Notes: generated by a model not told the origin, from the sequence alone. Positions 5,700-13,610 are shown, counted from the stretch's first letter. The stretch is 14,258 nucleotides of DNA from Firmicutes bacterium UBA1440 (GCA_002329565.1 DCTM01000030.1:29153-43410); one strand, 5' to 3'. Translations and numbers: made by a program.

Positions 5700-8255
5700 T
5701 TATATATTCGGCCAGTCGCCGTAGTGAACGCCCGGAACGTTTTCCCCGGTCATGCCCACTTTATTGACGGTCTTAAAAGGGTAGACCTTTCCAAGCAGAG
5801 CTTCATCAAAGGTGTGCGTCTCGGTTCGTGCATTTCCTTCCTCTTTCATCTGTGAGTTGCTCCGCTTTTCAATGCTGCCGACATTGCTGCCTGTCTTCAC
5901 CGTCGGCAAATCTCCGTTGATTCCGTCAAGGACGTACACATCGCTGACTCTTCCGCCGCTCATCTTACCCGCAAAGGTCCCTCCGCCCGAGGAAATGCGA
6001 CCGATGGCATAGCAGCTTTTGTAAGAGGTTTTCTGAAGCATATCAGCTCCGACAAAGCCGCCCGTGTCAGTCGATCCGCTGACCGAGCAGCTGGAATAAC
6101 AGCCGGTGAACTCCACCCGCATCTTTGTATCACCGGAAATCGTTCCGATAAAACCTCCGGCATCTCCGGAACCGGCATATACATTGAAACCGCCGTTCCT
6201 TCCGCCGGCATATGTGTTCCGTACATGCACGATCGGCATTCCTGTAATCCGTCCGATAATACCGCCGCAGTTTCCCAAACCCAAGACCGCCATGTCGAGA
6301 TCTGCCGCCGCACATCCGTCTATCCTGACAGTGCCTGTGTCGTAAATCGTTCCCGTCAAGCCGCCGGCATCACCTTCTCCTGAAATCCTCGCCGTAACAC
6401 CCGTAACGAGCGCCCCTTCTATGTAAGCTCCTCCCGAAGTCACCGCACCGATCAAGCCGCCGAAACTGCCGTCGACAAAGGCTTCCGCATAGATGCCCCC
6501 TACTTTGATTTCATCGAGATTTACGCGGCCTTTTCCCGACAAAGATCCTACGAGTCCTCCGGCATGGCCTCTGCCGTTAGCTGTAATCTTCAACGAATCA
6601 GCCGCAATATTCGTAATTGTAACCTTTTTGCCGGAAATCGAACCGATCAAAGCACCTGCATTGTCACCTTTCGCGGTAATATTCTCCAAATTCAGGTCCT
6701 CGATCTCCAATTCTCCGCTTCCTTCAAAGGCTCGAAACATACCGGCATCACTCTGAGGCGTAACGATAACGAGGTTTTTTACCGAATGTCCGTTACCTTT
6801 ATATGATATGAGAGCTTCATTTTTAATGCCGTAATAACCGTTGCTCAGTAAGATACCGCGGTCGCTCTGTGTATCTCCGACAGCGTAGATCATTCCGCTG
6901 CCGCACGCCTTTTGGAATGTTTCCCAATCGATATCGCCCGTCTGATTCACATTGCCGATCAGATATTTCACGCTTTTCGTACCCTCTGCTTTTCCGTCAT
7001 TAAGCTCTGTCGGCAATCCCGATATGCCGCTGTCGAGATTTTCCAAGTGTCTTACGTTGTATATTTCTGCGGTTCCCAGCGATTCTGATGATATGCCCCG
7101 ATGTGCGGAAACAGAGCCAAACAGGCTGTTGACAGTGACCTGTGAGTTGCTTCCTTCCAAGGAAGTATTTTTACTCGTCAGTTCAGCAGTCACAATGATA
7201 TCCTCCCCGGGGAGCAACTCAGGGAACAGGTCGGCAAAATGCATTCCCGCAACGGTGATATTATCGAGAGTTACGGTATATAACATCGCCGGAATCTCTT
7301 TCCCGTCGATGGCATAGTCCGTTTTTTCCACGCTCCACCATTCTTGCCCTGTTAGGAATTTTTTCTTTGGTTCGTTCTCATTATCATCCAGTAAAAACTC
7401 AACCCGCTTCTCCGCCTTGCTCTGCTTTCCTTTGATGTGAAGCGTCATCTTCGTACAGAGCAACTCATCGGGATTCTCCGATGGGAGAAAGTAATTGCAG
7501 TCCGCGATTTCAAGCTGCAAAATATCGCCGTTTTTTACGGTCATCACGGGTTGTTCCAAACTCTTGCCTTCAGTGTCGACGACCGAAGGGCCGCCGTAAT
7601 AACCCACAATGACCTTCTTTCCGTCGATGCGAAAGCTTCTCCTCGCACTTTCGCCTATACTGCCCGCCGCACGACCGTTCGCAGCCGACAACTTCTGCAC
7701 ATCGTCGTAGGAAAAATCATCCTTGTCCGCTGTGTAAAAGACGCTGTAGATAAATGCATTCTTTAGATTGTATTCGATAATATATGCGCCCTGCTCACGC
7801 ACTGAGGCATCAAGCTCATCTTCCGGCAATAAGTACTGCAAGATACTGCTATGCAGAAGCGCCTCATCACCCGGATTGTATCTTATGTAATAATAGCGAT
7901 CGTTTTCCTTCTCAGGCCAATCGGCCTTAGGCAAATCGCCCGGTCTGTCGTTCATCAAAGTGCCCAGATCATCTACTGAGGCTTCTTGACGAAAAGTCTG
8001 CAACTCGCCTGCCGTCCGAGCCGCATCCATCCCGGCCTGCGCAATTTCAAAAATACGCTCGGCCGTTGCATCTGCCTCTCGCTGTTCCGCACGTACGGTA
8101 TATTGTACAGCTGCAAATACAACAACCGCAATCAGCGCCGCTGTGATGCCAAGGATTTTGGCAATTCTTGACTTCGACAGCATGCGCCCATTGCTCTCTT
8201 TACGATCTGCTTTGTAATGTATCTTTCTCTGTCTTTCCTTCGATTTTTGATTCAT
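5700..8255 (-). CDS. membrane-anchored GLUG-repeat surface protein
   Basis: 851 residues, predicted to be extracellular and anchored by one N-terminal helix. A basic cytoplasmic segment (1-32) leads to a membrane helix at about 33-52 (ILGITAALIAVVVFAAV). It is followed by an ERIFEIAQAGMDAARTAGEL stretch (67-86) of a kind common behind signal anchors in clostridial surface proteins. Residues about 90-480 are mixed, with no domain I recognise. Residues about 500-765 hold eight glycine-rich GLUG-type repeats (GALIG, GGLVG, GGLIG, GGLTG, GGIIG, GGFIG, GGFVG, then GGTFAG) spaced mostly 32-36 residues apart, expected to fold as a beta-solenoid. There is no LPXTG sortase motif or visible S-layer domain. 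The start is uncertain: the ATG at 8255 has only a weak ribosome binding site, and an ATG at 8183 (M25) is possible. It lies 41 nt downstream of the permease gene. Adhesion or surface display is an inference. Confidence 0.85.
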   Translation of the reverse strand: MNQKSKERQRKIHYKADRKESNGRMLSKSRIAKILGITAALIAVVVFAAVQYTVRAEQREADATAERIFEIAQAGMDAARTAGELQTFRQEASVDDLGTLMNDRPGDLPKADWPEKENDRYYYIRYNPGDEALLHSSILQYLLPEDELDASVREQGAYIIEYNLKNAFIYSVFYTADKDDFSYDDVQKLSAANGRAAGSIGESARRSFRIDGKKVIVGYYGGPSVVDTEGKSLEQPVMTVKNGDILQLEIADCNYFLPSENPDELLCTKMTLHIKGKQSKAEKRVEFLLDDNENEPKKKFLTGQEWWSVEKTDYAIDGKEIPAMLYTVTLDNITVAGMHFADLFPELLPGEDIIVTAELTSKNTSLEGSNSQVTVNSLFGSVSAHRGISSESLGTAEIYNVRHLENLDSGISGLPTELNDGKAEGTKSVKYLIGNVNQTGDIDWETFQKACGSGMIYAVGDTQSDRGILLSNGYYGIKNEALISYKGNGHSVKNLVIVTPQSDAGMFRAFEGSGELEIEDLNLENITAKGDNAGALIGSISGKKVTITNIAADSLKITANGRGHAGGLVGSLSGKGRVNLDEIKVGGIYAEAFVDGSFGGLIGAVTSGGAYIEGALVTGVTARISGEGDAGGLTGTIYDTGTVRIDGCAAADLDMAVLGLGNCGGIIGRITGMPIVHVRNTYAGGRNGGFNVYAGSGDAGGFIGTISGDTKMRVEFTGCYSSCSVSGSTDTGGFVGADMLQKTSYKSCYAIGRISSGGGTFAGKMSGGRVSDVYVLDGINGDLPTVKTGSNVGSIEKRSNSQMKEEGNARTETHTFDEALLGKVYPFKTVNKVGMTGENVPGVHYGDWPNI

Positions 8256-8296
8256 AAAAGATTACCGCAACTTTTCCGTTTTCAAAGTTACTTGTC

Positions 8297-9757
8297 TTAT
8301 TTTACATAGCCTCTGTCGAGGTCTGCCTCTTCCGGCTTTACGGACTTCGTCTTATTGACGATTTTATAGCCGAAGTAAAGCAACAGGAACAGCGGAATGC
8401 CAATATAGGAAACCAGCACACCGAGCCAGTTGATACCGCCCGCGGAGAACGCTGATGTTCCCTGCCCGATGATGACGATCAGGCACAAAGCCATAGCGAA
8501 GACCGGTCCGAACGGATACCATTTCGATTTGAACGGCAATTCATCCAAGCTGTGACCCTGTGCAAGGAAGGCTTTCCTGAACTTGTAGTGGCTGATTGCA
8601 ATGCCCAGCCATGCGATGAATCCTGCCAAGCCCGAAGCGTTTACCAGCCATACATACACAGGACCGTCACCCGAAGGGGATGTCAGGAAACAAGCGGATG
8701 CAATAAGAACTGTCGCAATCATCGCGTTGATAGGTACACCGTTCTTGCTCAGCTTGGCGAACAATTTCGGCGCTTTACCCTCTTCGGCCAACGCATAGAG
8801 CATACGCGAGGAAGCGTACAACCCCGAGTTACCCGCTGACAACACCGAAGTCAGGATAATCGCATTCATAAACGAAGCGGCGACTGCGAACCCTGCCCGT
8901 TCAAATACCAGTGTAAACGGCGATACCGAAATATCCGAGATGTCCGTGTTCAACAGGTTCGGATCGGTGTAAGGAATGATACAGCCGACTACAAAGATTG
9001 CCCCGATATAGAACAATAAAATTCTCCAGAATACGCTTTTGACAGCGCGCGGCAGATCTTTTTCCGGATCTGCGCTCTCTCCCGCAGTGATACCGACGAG
9101 TTCCGTTCCTTGGAACGAAAATCCCGCAACCATAAAAATGCCGAGAATAGCGGCTCCGCCGCCGACGAATGGAGCGTCTCCCGTCGTCCAATTTTCAAAC
9201 CCCGTCGGTTTTCCGCCCATAATACCGATAATCATCAGCAGGCCCACAATCAGAAAGATGATAATCGTCGCCACTTTAATACCCGCGAACCAGAATTCAC
9301 TCTCACCGTATACGCGTGCAGAAAAAATGTTCAGACAAATCAAGATTGCCAGGAACAGTGCACTCCACATTACTGAACTCGTACCGGGCAACCAAAATTT
9401 GATTACCATCGAAGCCGCCACCAGTTCAGCAGCAATGGTGATTGCCCAGTTGTACCAATAATTCCATCCCAACGCAAATCCAAACGCAGGGTCAACAAAT
9501 TTCGTCGCATATGTCCCAAAGGAGCCTGCCACCGGCATATAGGCGGCCATCTCGCCGAGACTCATCATTAAAAAATATACCATCACGCCGATTGCGGCAT
9601 AGGCCGCCAGTGCCCCTCCGGGGCCGGCTGTGCTGAGCGAATCGCCGAGGGCCACAAAAAGTCCCGTTCCGATCGCTCCTCCGATTGCAATCATTCCTGT
9701 ATGTCTTGCGCGCAGGGTACGGCGCAGATGCCGTGACCCTTCATTTTGTGATTCCAT
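8297..9757 (-). CDS. lysP: amino acid permease, LysP-like (APC superfamily)
   Basis: 486 residues from the ATG at 9757, which follows GAGGAGA at good spacing. The open frame extends upstream to 9850, but that part is not family-like and has no ribosome binding site. The sequence has the amino-acid permease hallmarks: ARHTGMIAIGGAIGTGLFVALG (17-38, the consensus substrate-binding loop of TM1) and TAGESADPEKDLPRA in the middle of the protein. The stretch GVMVYFLMMSLGEMAAYMPV, then FGTYATKFVDPAFGFALGWNYWYNW, is very close to E. coli LysP as I recall it, as is IIPYTDPNLL further on. Lysine is therefore the best substrate guess; arginine, histidine or another cationic amino acid is possible. About 12 membrane helices are expected. 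It starts 94 nt after the alpha-hydroxy-acid oxidoreductase gene in the same direction, and no terminator is visible between them. Confidence 0.88.
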   Translation of the reverse strand: MESQNEGSRHLRRTLRARHTGMIAIGGAIGTGLFVALGDSLSTAGPGGALAAYAAIGVMVYFLMMSLGEMAAYMPVAGSFGTYATKFVDPAFGFALGWNYWYNWAITIAAELVAASMVIKFWLPGTSSVMWSALFLAILICLNIFSARVYGESEFWFAGIKVATIIIFLIVGLLMIIGIMGGKPTGFENWTTGDAPFVGGGAAILGIFMVAGFSFQGTELVGITAGESADPEKDLPRAVKSVFWRILLFYIGAIFVVGCIIPYTDPNLLNTDISDISVSPFTLVFERAGFAVAASFMNAIILTSVLSAGNSGLYASSRMLYALAEEGKAPKLFAKLSKNGVPINAMIATVLIASACFLTSPSGDGPVYVWLVNASGLAGFIAWLGIAISHYKFRKAFLAQGHSLDELPFKSKWYPFGPVFAMALCLIVIIGQGTSAFSAGGINWLGVLVSYIGIPLFLLLYFGYKIVNKTKSVKPEEADLDRGYVK

Positions 9758-9851
9758 GTCTTCTCCTCTTTTTTGTTGATTTATCAAATATTTAAGCCGC
9801 ACTCTGCCTGATTCTGCATCCGCTATACCGGCAGCAAAAGCCGGCCGCAAA

Positions 9852-10883
9852 TTAACGAATGACTCTTACCATGCTGCGATCGATTTCGGCAAGGCTGTTG
9901 GCCCCGCACATTTCCATCGCGTCGCAGAGATCCTTCTTGATTGCTTCCATATAGGCGCCTACACCGTCCTTGCCGCCTCCTACAACCGCCGTGGAGATTG
10001 TCCTTGCGATCAGAACTCCGTCAGCACCCAGTGCAAGCGCCTTGAACACGTCATAACCTGTGCGTATGCCGCCGTCTACGAGTATCGTCATCTTGTCGCC
10101 GACTGCGTCGCAGATTTCCTCCAACACTTCTGCTGTCGACGGCAGGCAACTGAGAACACGTCCGCCGTGATTGGAGACAACTATCGTATCAAAACCTGCC
10201 TCGAGGGCCTTCTTTGCACCTTTGACCGTCATGATTCCCTTGAGGATGAAAGGTATCCCCGCGTACTCTCTCAGCATACGGAGACTCTCGATACTCTTGC
10301 ATCCCGAGTCGTCAGCATTTTCCTTGAACATAGGAAGCCCTGCGCCGTCAATATCCATGAGCACTGCCGGCATGTTATATTTGCGACAGAGGTCGAGGTA
10401 TCTTTTCGCCTTTTCGTTGGCAAACGGCTTAATCGCAGGAATTAAAAATCCGCCGAAATCCGCTGCTTTGATAGCCTCTAACTTTCTTATATACGTATCC
10501 TCTTCAAAACCGACCCAATAGCTTCCGGCGATGTTGCTCTCTGCGCATCCCTGCATCGCCTCGAGATCGTATTCGAGTTCTTCCGTGTACTTATCCGAGA
10601 AATGCAGTTGCGGTGCACCGATCGGCGCTGCTATTACAGGCAAATCGAACTCGCGTCCGAAGAGTGTAAACGTAGTATCGATATTACCCTTGGCATAGAT
10701 ATTGTCCATATTCAAAAGAACATCCTGCCATTTTGCAAAATTGCGTGCAGCGGTATTGTACGGCGGTCTGCATCCCGGCCCCGGCATTGTAAATCCGCAG
10801 GCCAGCCCGTTACACACGTCACAAGCTTTACATTTACCGTTTACCAATTTCTTGGCATTCTGCATCACTTCATTATAATTCAT
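9852..10883 (-). CDS. FMN-dependent alpha-hydroxy-acid oxidoreductase with N-terminal cysteine cluster
   Basis: 343 residues, similar to the glycolate/lactate oxidase family (TIM barrel, FMN). Visible features: LPVIAAPIGAPQL (81-93), the FMN-contacting lysine in ILKGI (213-217), the catalytic histidine and arginine in SNHGGR (237-242, H239 and R242), and DGGIRTGYDVFKALALGADGVLIAR (270-294) for FMN phosphate. In aerobic relatives SNHGGR is usually followed by QLD; here it is VLS, so the substrate pocket may differ. The N-terminus carries C18, C21, C24, C29 and C38 (CKACDVCNGLAC), absent from classical oxidases and suggestive of an iron-sulfur or other metal site. In an anaerobe the acceptor is probably not oxygen. 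The ATG follows GGAGAG, and a consensus promoter lies upstream. It is the first gene of a probable operon with the LysP-like permease. The exact substrate is unknown. Confidence 0.85.
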   Translation of the reverse strand: MNYNEVMQNAKKLVNGKCKACDVCNGLACGFTMPGPGCRPPYNTAARNFAKWQDVLLNMDNIYAKGNIDTTFTLFGREFDLPVIAAPIGAPQLHFSDKYTEELEYDLEAMQGCAESNIAGSYWVGFEEDTYIRKLEAIKAADFGGFLIPAIKPFANEKAKRYLDLCRKYNMPAVLMDIDGAGLPMFKENADDSGCKSIESLRMLREYAGIPFILKGIMTVKGAKKALEAGFDTIVVSNHGGRVLSCLPSTAEVLEEICDAVGDKMTILVDGGIRTGYDVFKALALGADGVLIARTISTAVVGGGKDGVGAYMEAIKKDLCDAMEMCGANSLAEIDRSMVRVIR

Positions 10884-10918
10884 GAGGGCTCTCCTTTTCC
10901 GTTTTTTAATCCTTTTCT

Positions 10919-10946
10919 ATTATACATCACTTAAAATGTCTGTCAA
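10919..10946 (-). promoter_or_regulatory. sigma-A promoter for the alpha-hydroxy-acid oxidoreductase operon
   Basis: Minus strand: perfect -35 TTGACA (10941-10946), 16-bp spacer and perfect -10 TATAAT (10919-10924), about 35 nt upstream of the ATG at 10883. No operator or riboswitch is evident in the short leader. Confidence 0.88.
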
Positions 10947-10993
10947 TTGAGAAAGGGGGATTGCAGCAACTTTTAAACAATGAAAAGAAGTGA

Positions 10994-11023
10994 GTGACAG
11001 CAATGCTTCAGATATGATATCAT
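10994..11023 (+). promoter_or_regulatory. possible promoter for the small ORF-metallopeptidase pair
   Basis: Plus strand: GTGACA (10994-10999), 18-bp spacer, TATCAT (11018-11023), about 35 nt before the ribosome binding site at 11058. It departs from consensus in both boxes; AT-rich alternatives lie just downstream. Confidence 0.3.
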
Positions 11024-11057
11024 TGTATGTATATATATCACCGGGAAGGAGAACGAA

Positions 11058-11318
11058 ATGCTGCAACAAGATTATTTGGAAATTTGTAAAGCCTTATTGG
11101 CCAGAATCGCTGAGGTTGATCTAAATAGCGAGGCTGTAAAAAACGTTGCCGTGCTGGTAAGGAAAATAGATAAGAAGAAATATTATCTGGATTATGAGAT
11201 TATCAGCAAAAGAACTCTTGACATGAAGCCTGACAAAAAACAGAAAGAAAAGATGGAACTCATGCCTCTGCGCAAGCTGCAGGAATACCTGCAAGCAGAG
11301 CTCGACTCTGCCTTATAG
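11058..11318 (+). CDS. small hypothetical protein (86 residues), unrecognised
   Basis: The ATG is preceded by GGAAGGAGAACGAA, an excellent ribosome binding site, so the gene is likely real. The product is 86 residues, rich in lysine, glutamate and leucine, with no signal peptide or membrane helix. It looks mostly helical (MLQQDYLEICKALLARIAEV, then a basic region KIDKKKYYLDYEI at 37-49, and a charged C-terminal helix with KPDKKQKEKMEL). I do not recognise the family. Its stop codon is 20 nt before the start of the metallopeptidase gene on the same strand, so the two are probably co-transcribed and may act together; that is inference from position only. A divergent consensus promoter for the oxidoreductase operon lies upstream. 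Confidence 0.72.
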   Translation: MLQQDYLEICKALLARIAEVDLNSEAVKNVAVLVRKIDKKKYYLDYEIISKRTLDMKPDKKQKEKMELMPLRKLQEYLQAELDSAL

Positions 11319-11338
11319 TGTGGTGAGCGAGACAGACT

Positions 11339-11761
11339 ATGATGACGATTGATGAAGTGCAAGACTATTTGGAGGAGCTGGCCGAAGGCTTGCCCGCAGA
11401 GCTTTACAATGAGCTCAACGGCGGCATTTTGTTGTTGCCTGATACCTTAATCAGCGAAGAAGCCGTCGACGACGACCTCTTTGTCTTGGGAGAATATTGC
11501 AATGATTACGTTATGGGGCGCTATATCGTCATTTACTACGGCTCTTTTTGCGAGCTGTTCGGCAACGACAGCAATCGCGTCTGGAAACGGGAGCTGCGTG
11601 AGACGCTCTACCATGAATTCGTGCATCACATTGAGGGCTTAGCAGGTGAACGCGGCTTGGAAATTCAAGACGAAGAAGAGCTGTACCGCTATCTGCATCA
11701 CCTGCCGATGCGCAACCTCACCCCGCGCCGTCCGACGAAAAAACTGCGGGGGAAATCATAA
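11339..11761 (+). CDS. zincin-like metallopeptidase family protein
   Basis: 140 residues with HEFVHH at 92-97, an HExxH zinc-binding motif followed by a further histidine. The context (KRELRETLYHEFVHHIEGL, then an acidic EIQDEEELYRYL) resembles the small zincin family (Pfam Zincin_1/DUF1025-like), where a downstream acidic residue may complete the site. The protein is soluble with no export signal, so it probably acts in the cytoplasm on an unknown substrate. The start at 11339 is the first in-frame ATG after a stop at 11324; the best ribosome binding site (GGTGAG, 11322-11327) is about 11 nt away, and a second ATG follows directly (11342). The basic C-terminus (RRPTKKLRGKS) is unusual. It is downstream of the 86-residue gene. 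Confidence 0.85.
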   Translation: MMTIDEVQDYLEELAEGLPAELYNELNGGILLLPDTLISEEAVDDDLFVLGEYCNDYVMGRYIVIYYGSFCELFGNDSNRVWKRELRETLYHEFVHHIEGLAGERGLEIQDEEELYRYLHHLPMRNLTPRRPTKKLRGKS

Positions 11762-11830
11762 TCATAAAGAAAGAAGAACACGACTGCCTTCAAGGTACTT
11801 TACTTGGAATTTTTTTCGTAAAAGATTTTT

Positions 11831-11933
11831 AGTGACGTCTTCAGGCGGTAACCACAAAGAAACAGACCACATCATAGGTATTCGCCTACGTTATGGTCTT
11901 TCTTTACTGTCTGTTACTCCTCATTTTGTCACT
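11831..11933. repeat. nested imperfect inverted repeats in the spacer after the metallopeptidase gene
   Basis: The 248-nt gap from 11762 to 12009 holds no gene I can support. It contains a central imperfect hairpin (ACCACATCATAGG, loop TATTCG, CCTACGTTATGGT; 10 of 13 pairs, 11866-11897). Outside it lie the inverted pair AACAGAC/GTCTGTT (11861-11867 and 11909-11915) and the outermost AGTGAC/GTCACT (11831-11836 and 11928-11933). On the plus strand TTTCTTT follows the central hairpin, so it may be a weak terminator for the metallopeptidase pair. It could equally be the remnant of a mobile element end. Confidence 0.4.
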
Positions 11934-12009
11934 TTCTATTATAGCAACCGGTCCTTTTGGATGCTTGTAATCTCTTGTAAAACTCATCAATATCAGTGCC
12001 TTCAAAATA

Positions 12010-12537
12010 TTATCTTGCAACCTGATTTCCTGATTTAATTTTAGCTTTATATAAGGCCTGATCCAATCTCTTAAACCAATCATCGGATGATTCACCGGAA
12101 ATTTTCTCGGCAATACCAATGCTTGTTGTCACAGGAAGGTCCATTCCGATCCCGCTGTTTTCCATATTGGCTCATAATCTTTCTGCTGCCGCAAGTGCTT
12201 CGTCCATCGCTGTATTTTGCATTAAAACGTAAAATTCATCTCCGCCTAAACGAAAAGCAATATCCTGCTTCCGCAAAGAATTTATTATAGTCTCAGAACA
12301 TTTTACGAGTACTGCATCACCGATCAAATGACCGTATGTATCATTAATGCTTTTGAAACGGTCAATGTCCAAAATCATTGCTGTAATTGGTTGCTTATTC
12401 CGCTCTGCGTTTTCCGTCTCCTTTTCAATTTTCTCATAAAAATATGTACGGTTATACATGCCTGTCAGCTGATCCGTAATACTTAAATGAAACAGCAGCA
12501 AATTAGATTCGATCAAATCTCTCATTTTTTCCATCAT
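12010..12537 (-). pseudogene. GGDEF diguanylate cyclase, broken by an internal TGA
   Basis: From the ATG at 12537 the minus strand encodes 121 residues of a GGDEF domain: SITDQLTGMYNR (19-30), ILDIDRF (55-61, metal aspartate), NDTYGHLIGD (65-74), an RxxD inhibitory site (RKQD, 89-92) five residues before GGDEF (98-102). Codon 122 is TGA (12172-12174). The same frame then continues for 53 residues with the expected C-terminal end of the domain (VTTSIGIAEK, then RLDQALYKAKIKSGNQVAR) to a TAA at 12010. The broken codon sits where relatives often have arginine (AERLR), so CGA to TGA is a simple explanation. The ATG has no ribosome binding site, and a TAA lies two codons before it, so the sensor half is also gone. 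An intact domain would make c-di-GMP; this copy is probably inactive unless the stop is read through. Confidence 0.85.
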
Positions 12538-12625
12538 ATCTTAATAAGCAGCTGTTATGCTGTCTTTATTTTTTGTACTCAGGTAACTGTCGAAGCATGC
12601 GATATCTCTGCAAAATGCAAAAAAA

Positions 12626-12657
12626 CGGCATAACTTGCAGTACTGCAAGTTATGCCG
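12626..12657 (-). terminator. intrinsic terminator of rpsB-tsf on a 32-bp perfect palindrome
   Basis: CGGCATAACTTGCAGT and its exact reverse complement meet head to head, giving 16-nt arms with a 4-nt apex once folded. On the minus strand it is followed by seven T. It lies 39 nt after the tsf stop. On the plus strand the flank is not T-rich, so it works in one direction. Confidence 0.93.
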
Positions 12658-12695
12658 CAATTCTCAAAAAATAAAATCCGGATTATTTTGTGAGA

Positions 12696-13610
12696 TTAGT
12701 TTCCCATCTGCTTTGCAACCTCAGCCGCGAAGTCTTCTTCTTTCTTTTCGATGCCTTCGCCCACCTCAAAGCGAACCATGGAAACGACTTTGATCGGCTT
12801 GCCGATTTCCTTGGCGACGCTGTCGACGTACTGAGCGACTGTCATATCGCTGTTCTTTACGAACTTCTGATCTACGAGGCATACCTCTTTAAGAATAGCC
12901 TTCATCTTGCCCGGGATAATCTTTTCGAGCATTTCAGGTTTTTTGCCTTCGTTCAGAAGCAACTGTGTAGCGATCTTCTTTTCTTCTTCAAGCCAAGCAG
13001 GATCTACAGCAGTCTCATCGACAAACTTCGGATTCATAGAAGCGACCTGCATAGCAACGTCCTTGCCGACAACCTGTACTTCGTCTGCGGAGGCTGTCGT
13101 TTCAAGACCGATAATAACACCAATCTTACCTGCGCCGTGGATGTAACCCACATATACACAACCGGGCTCCGAGAAGTTTGCAAATCTTCTGATGTTCATA
13201 TTTTCACCGATTTTGGCAATCTTGGCGCTAAGTACTTCTGCTACAGTGCCTTCTGTTCCGTATGACAGGGCCATAAACTTATCCATATCTTCTTCGGCAT
13301 CGATCGCCATATCAGCGAGCTTACCTACGAATTCAACGAACTCATCGTTCTTGGCAACAAAGTCTGTTTCCGAGTTTACTTCTATTACAGCCGCTTTTTT
13401 GCAGTCTGCAGAGAATGCAAGCTTTACGAGACCTTCGGCAGCGATTCTGCCTGCCTTTTTGGCTGCCTTTGCGAGACCCTTTTCTCTCAAGAGCTCAATA
13501 GCCTTATCCATATCGCCTTCTGATTCAACAAGAACATTCTTGCAGTCCATCATTCCGGCACCTGTCATTTCACGCAGTTCTTTTACCATAGATGCAGTAA
13601 TATTTGCCAT
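12696..13610 (-). CDS. tsf: translation elongation factor Ts
   Basis: 304 residues from the ATG at 13610, preceded by AGGAGG about 9 nt upstream. The open frame extends further upstream into the rpsB region, but that part is a basic shadow sequence. EF-Ts catalyses GDP/GTP exchange on EF-Tu. The N-terminal UBA-like module (MANITASMVKELREMTGAGMMDCKNVL, 1-27) contacts ribosome-related partners, and the core carries the EF-Tu-contacting motif TDFVAKN (82-88). The remainder contains the standard N and C subdomains (for example GYIHGAGKIGVIIGLE and VAMQVASMNPKFV). The length is within the usual 280-310 range for Firmicutes. It lies 40 nt downstream of rpsB, the classical rpsB-tsf operon, and ends at a strong terminator. 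Confidence 0.98.
   Translation of the reverse strand: MANITASMVKELREMTGAGMMDCKNVLVESEGDMDKAIELLREKGLAKAAKKAGRIAAEGLVKLAFSADCKKAAVIEVNSETDFVAKNDEFVEFVGKLADMAIDAEEDMDKFMALSYGTEGTVAEVLSAKIAKIGENMNIRRFANFSEPGCVYVGYIHGAGKIGVIIGLETTASADEVQVVGKDVAMQVASMNPKFVDETAVDPAWLEEEKKIATQLLLNEGKKPEMLEKIIPGKMKAILKEVCLVDQKFVKNSDMTVAQYVDSVAKEIGKPIKVVSMVRFEVGEGIEKKEEDFAAEVAKQMGN

Noticed and set aside
5960..6760. Periodic roughly 100-bp similarity that could suggest a repeat array or CRISPR
   Set aside because: The period matches in-frame GLUG protein repeats; there are no constant direct repeats with unique spacers.
11646..12038. 130-codon plus-strand open frame starting inside the metallopeptidase gene
   Set aside because: It is out of frame with the HExxH protein, lacks a ribosome binding site and shows no recognisable motif; its second half is the inverted-repeat spacer.
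11904..12119. 71-codon minus-strand open frame over the end of the GGDEF pseudogene
   Set aside because: It is in a different frame from the GGDEF remnant, which gives the better protein match.
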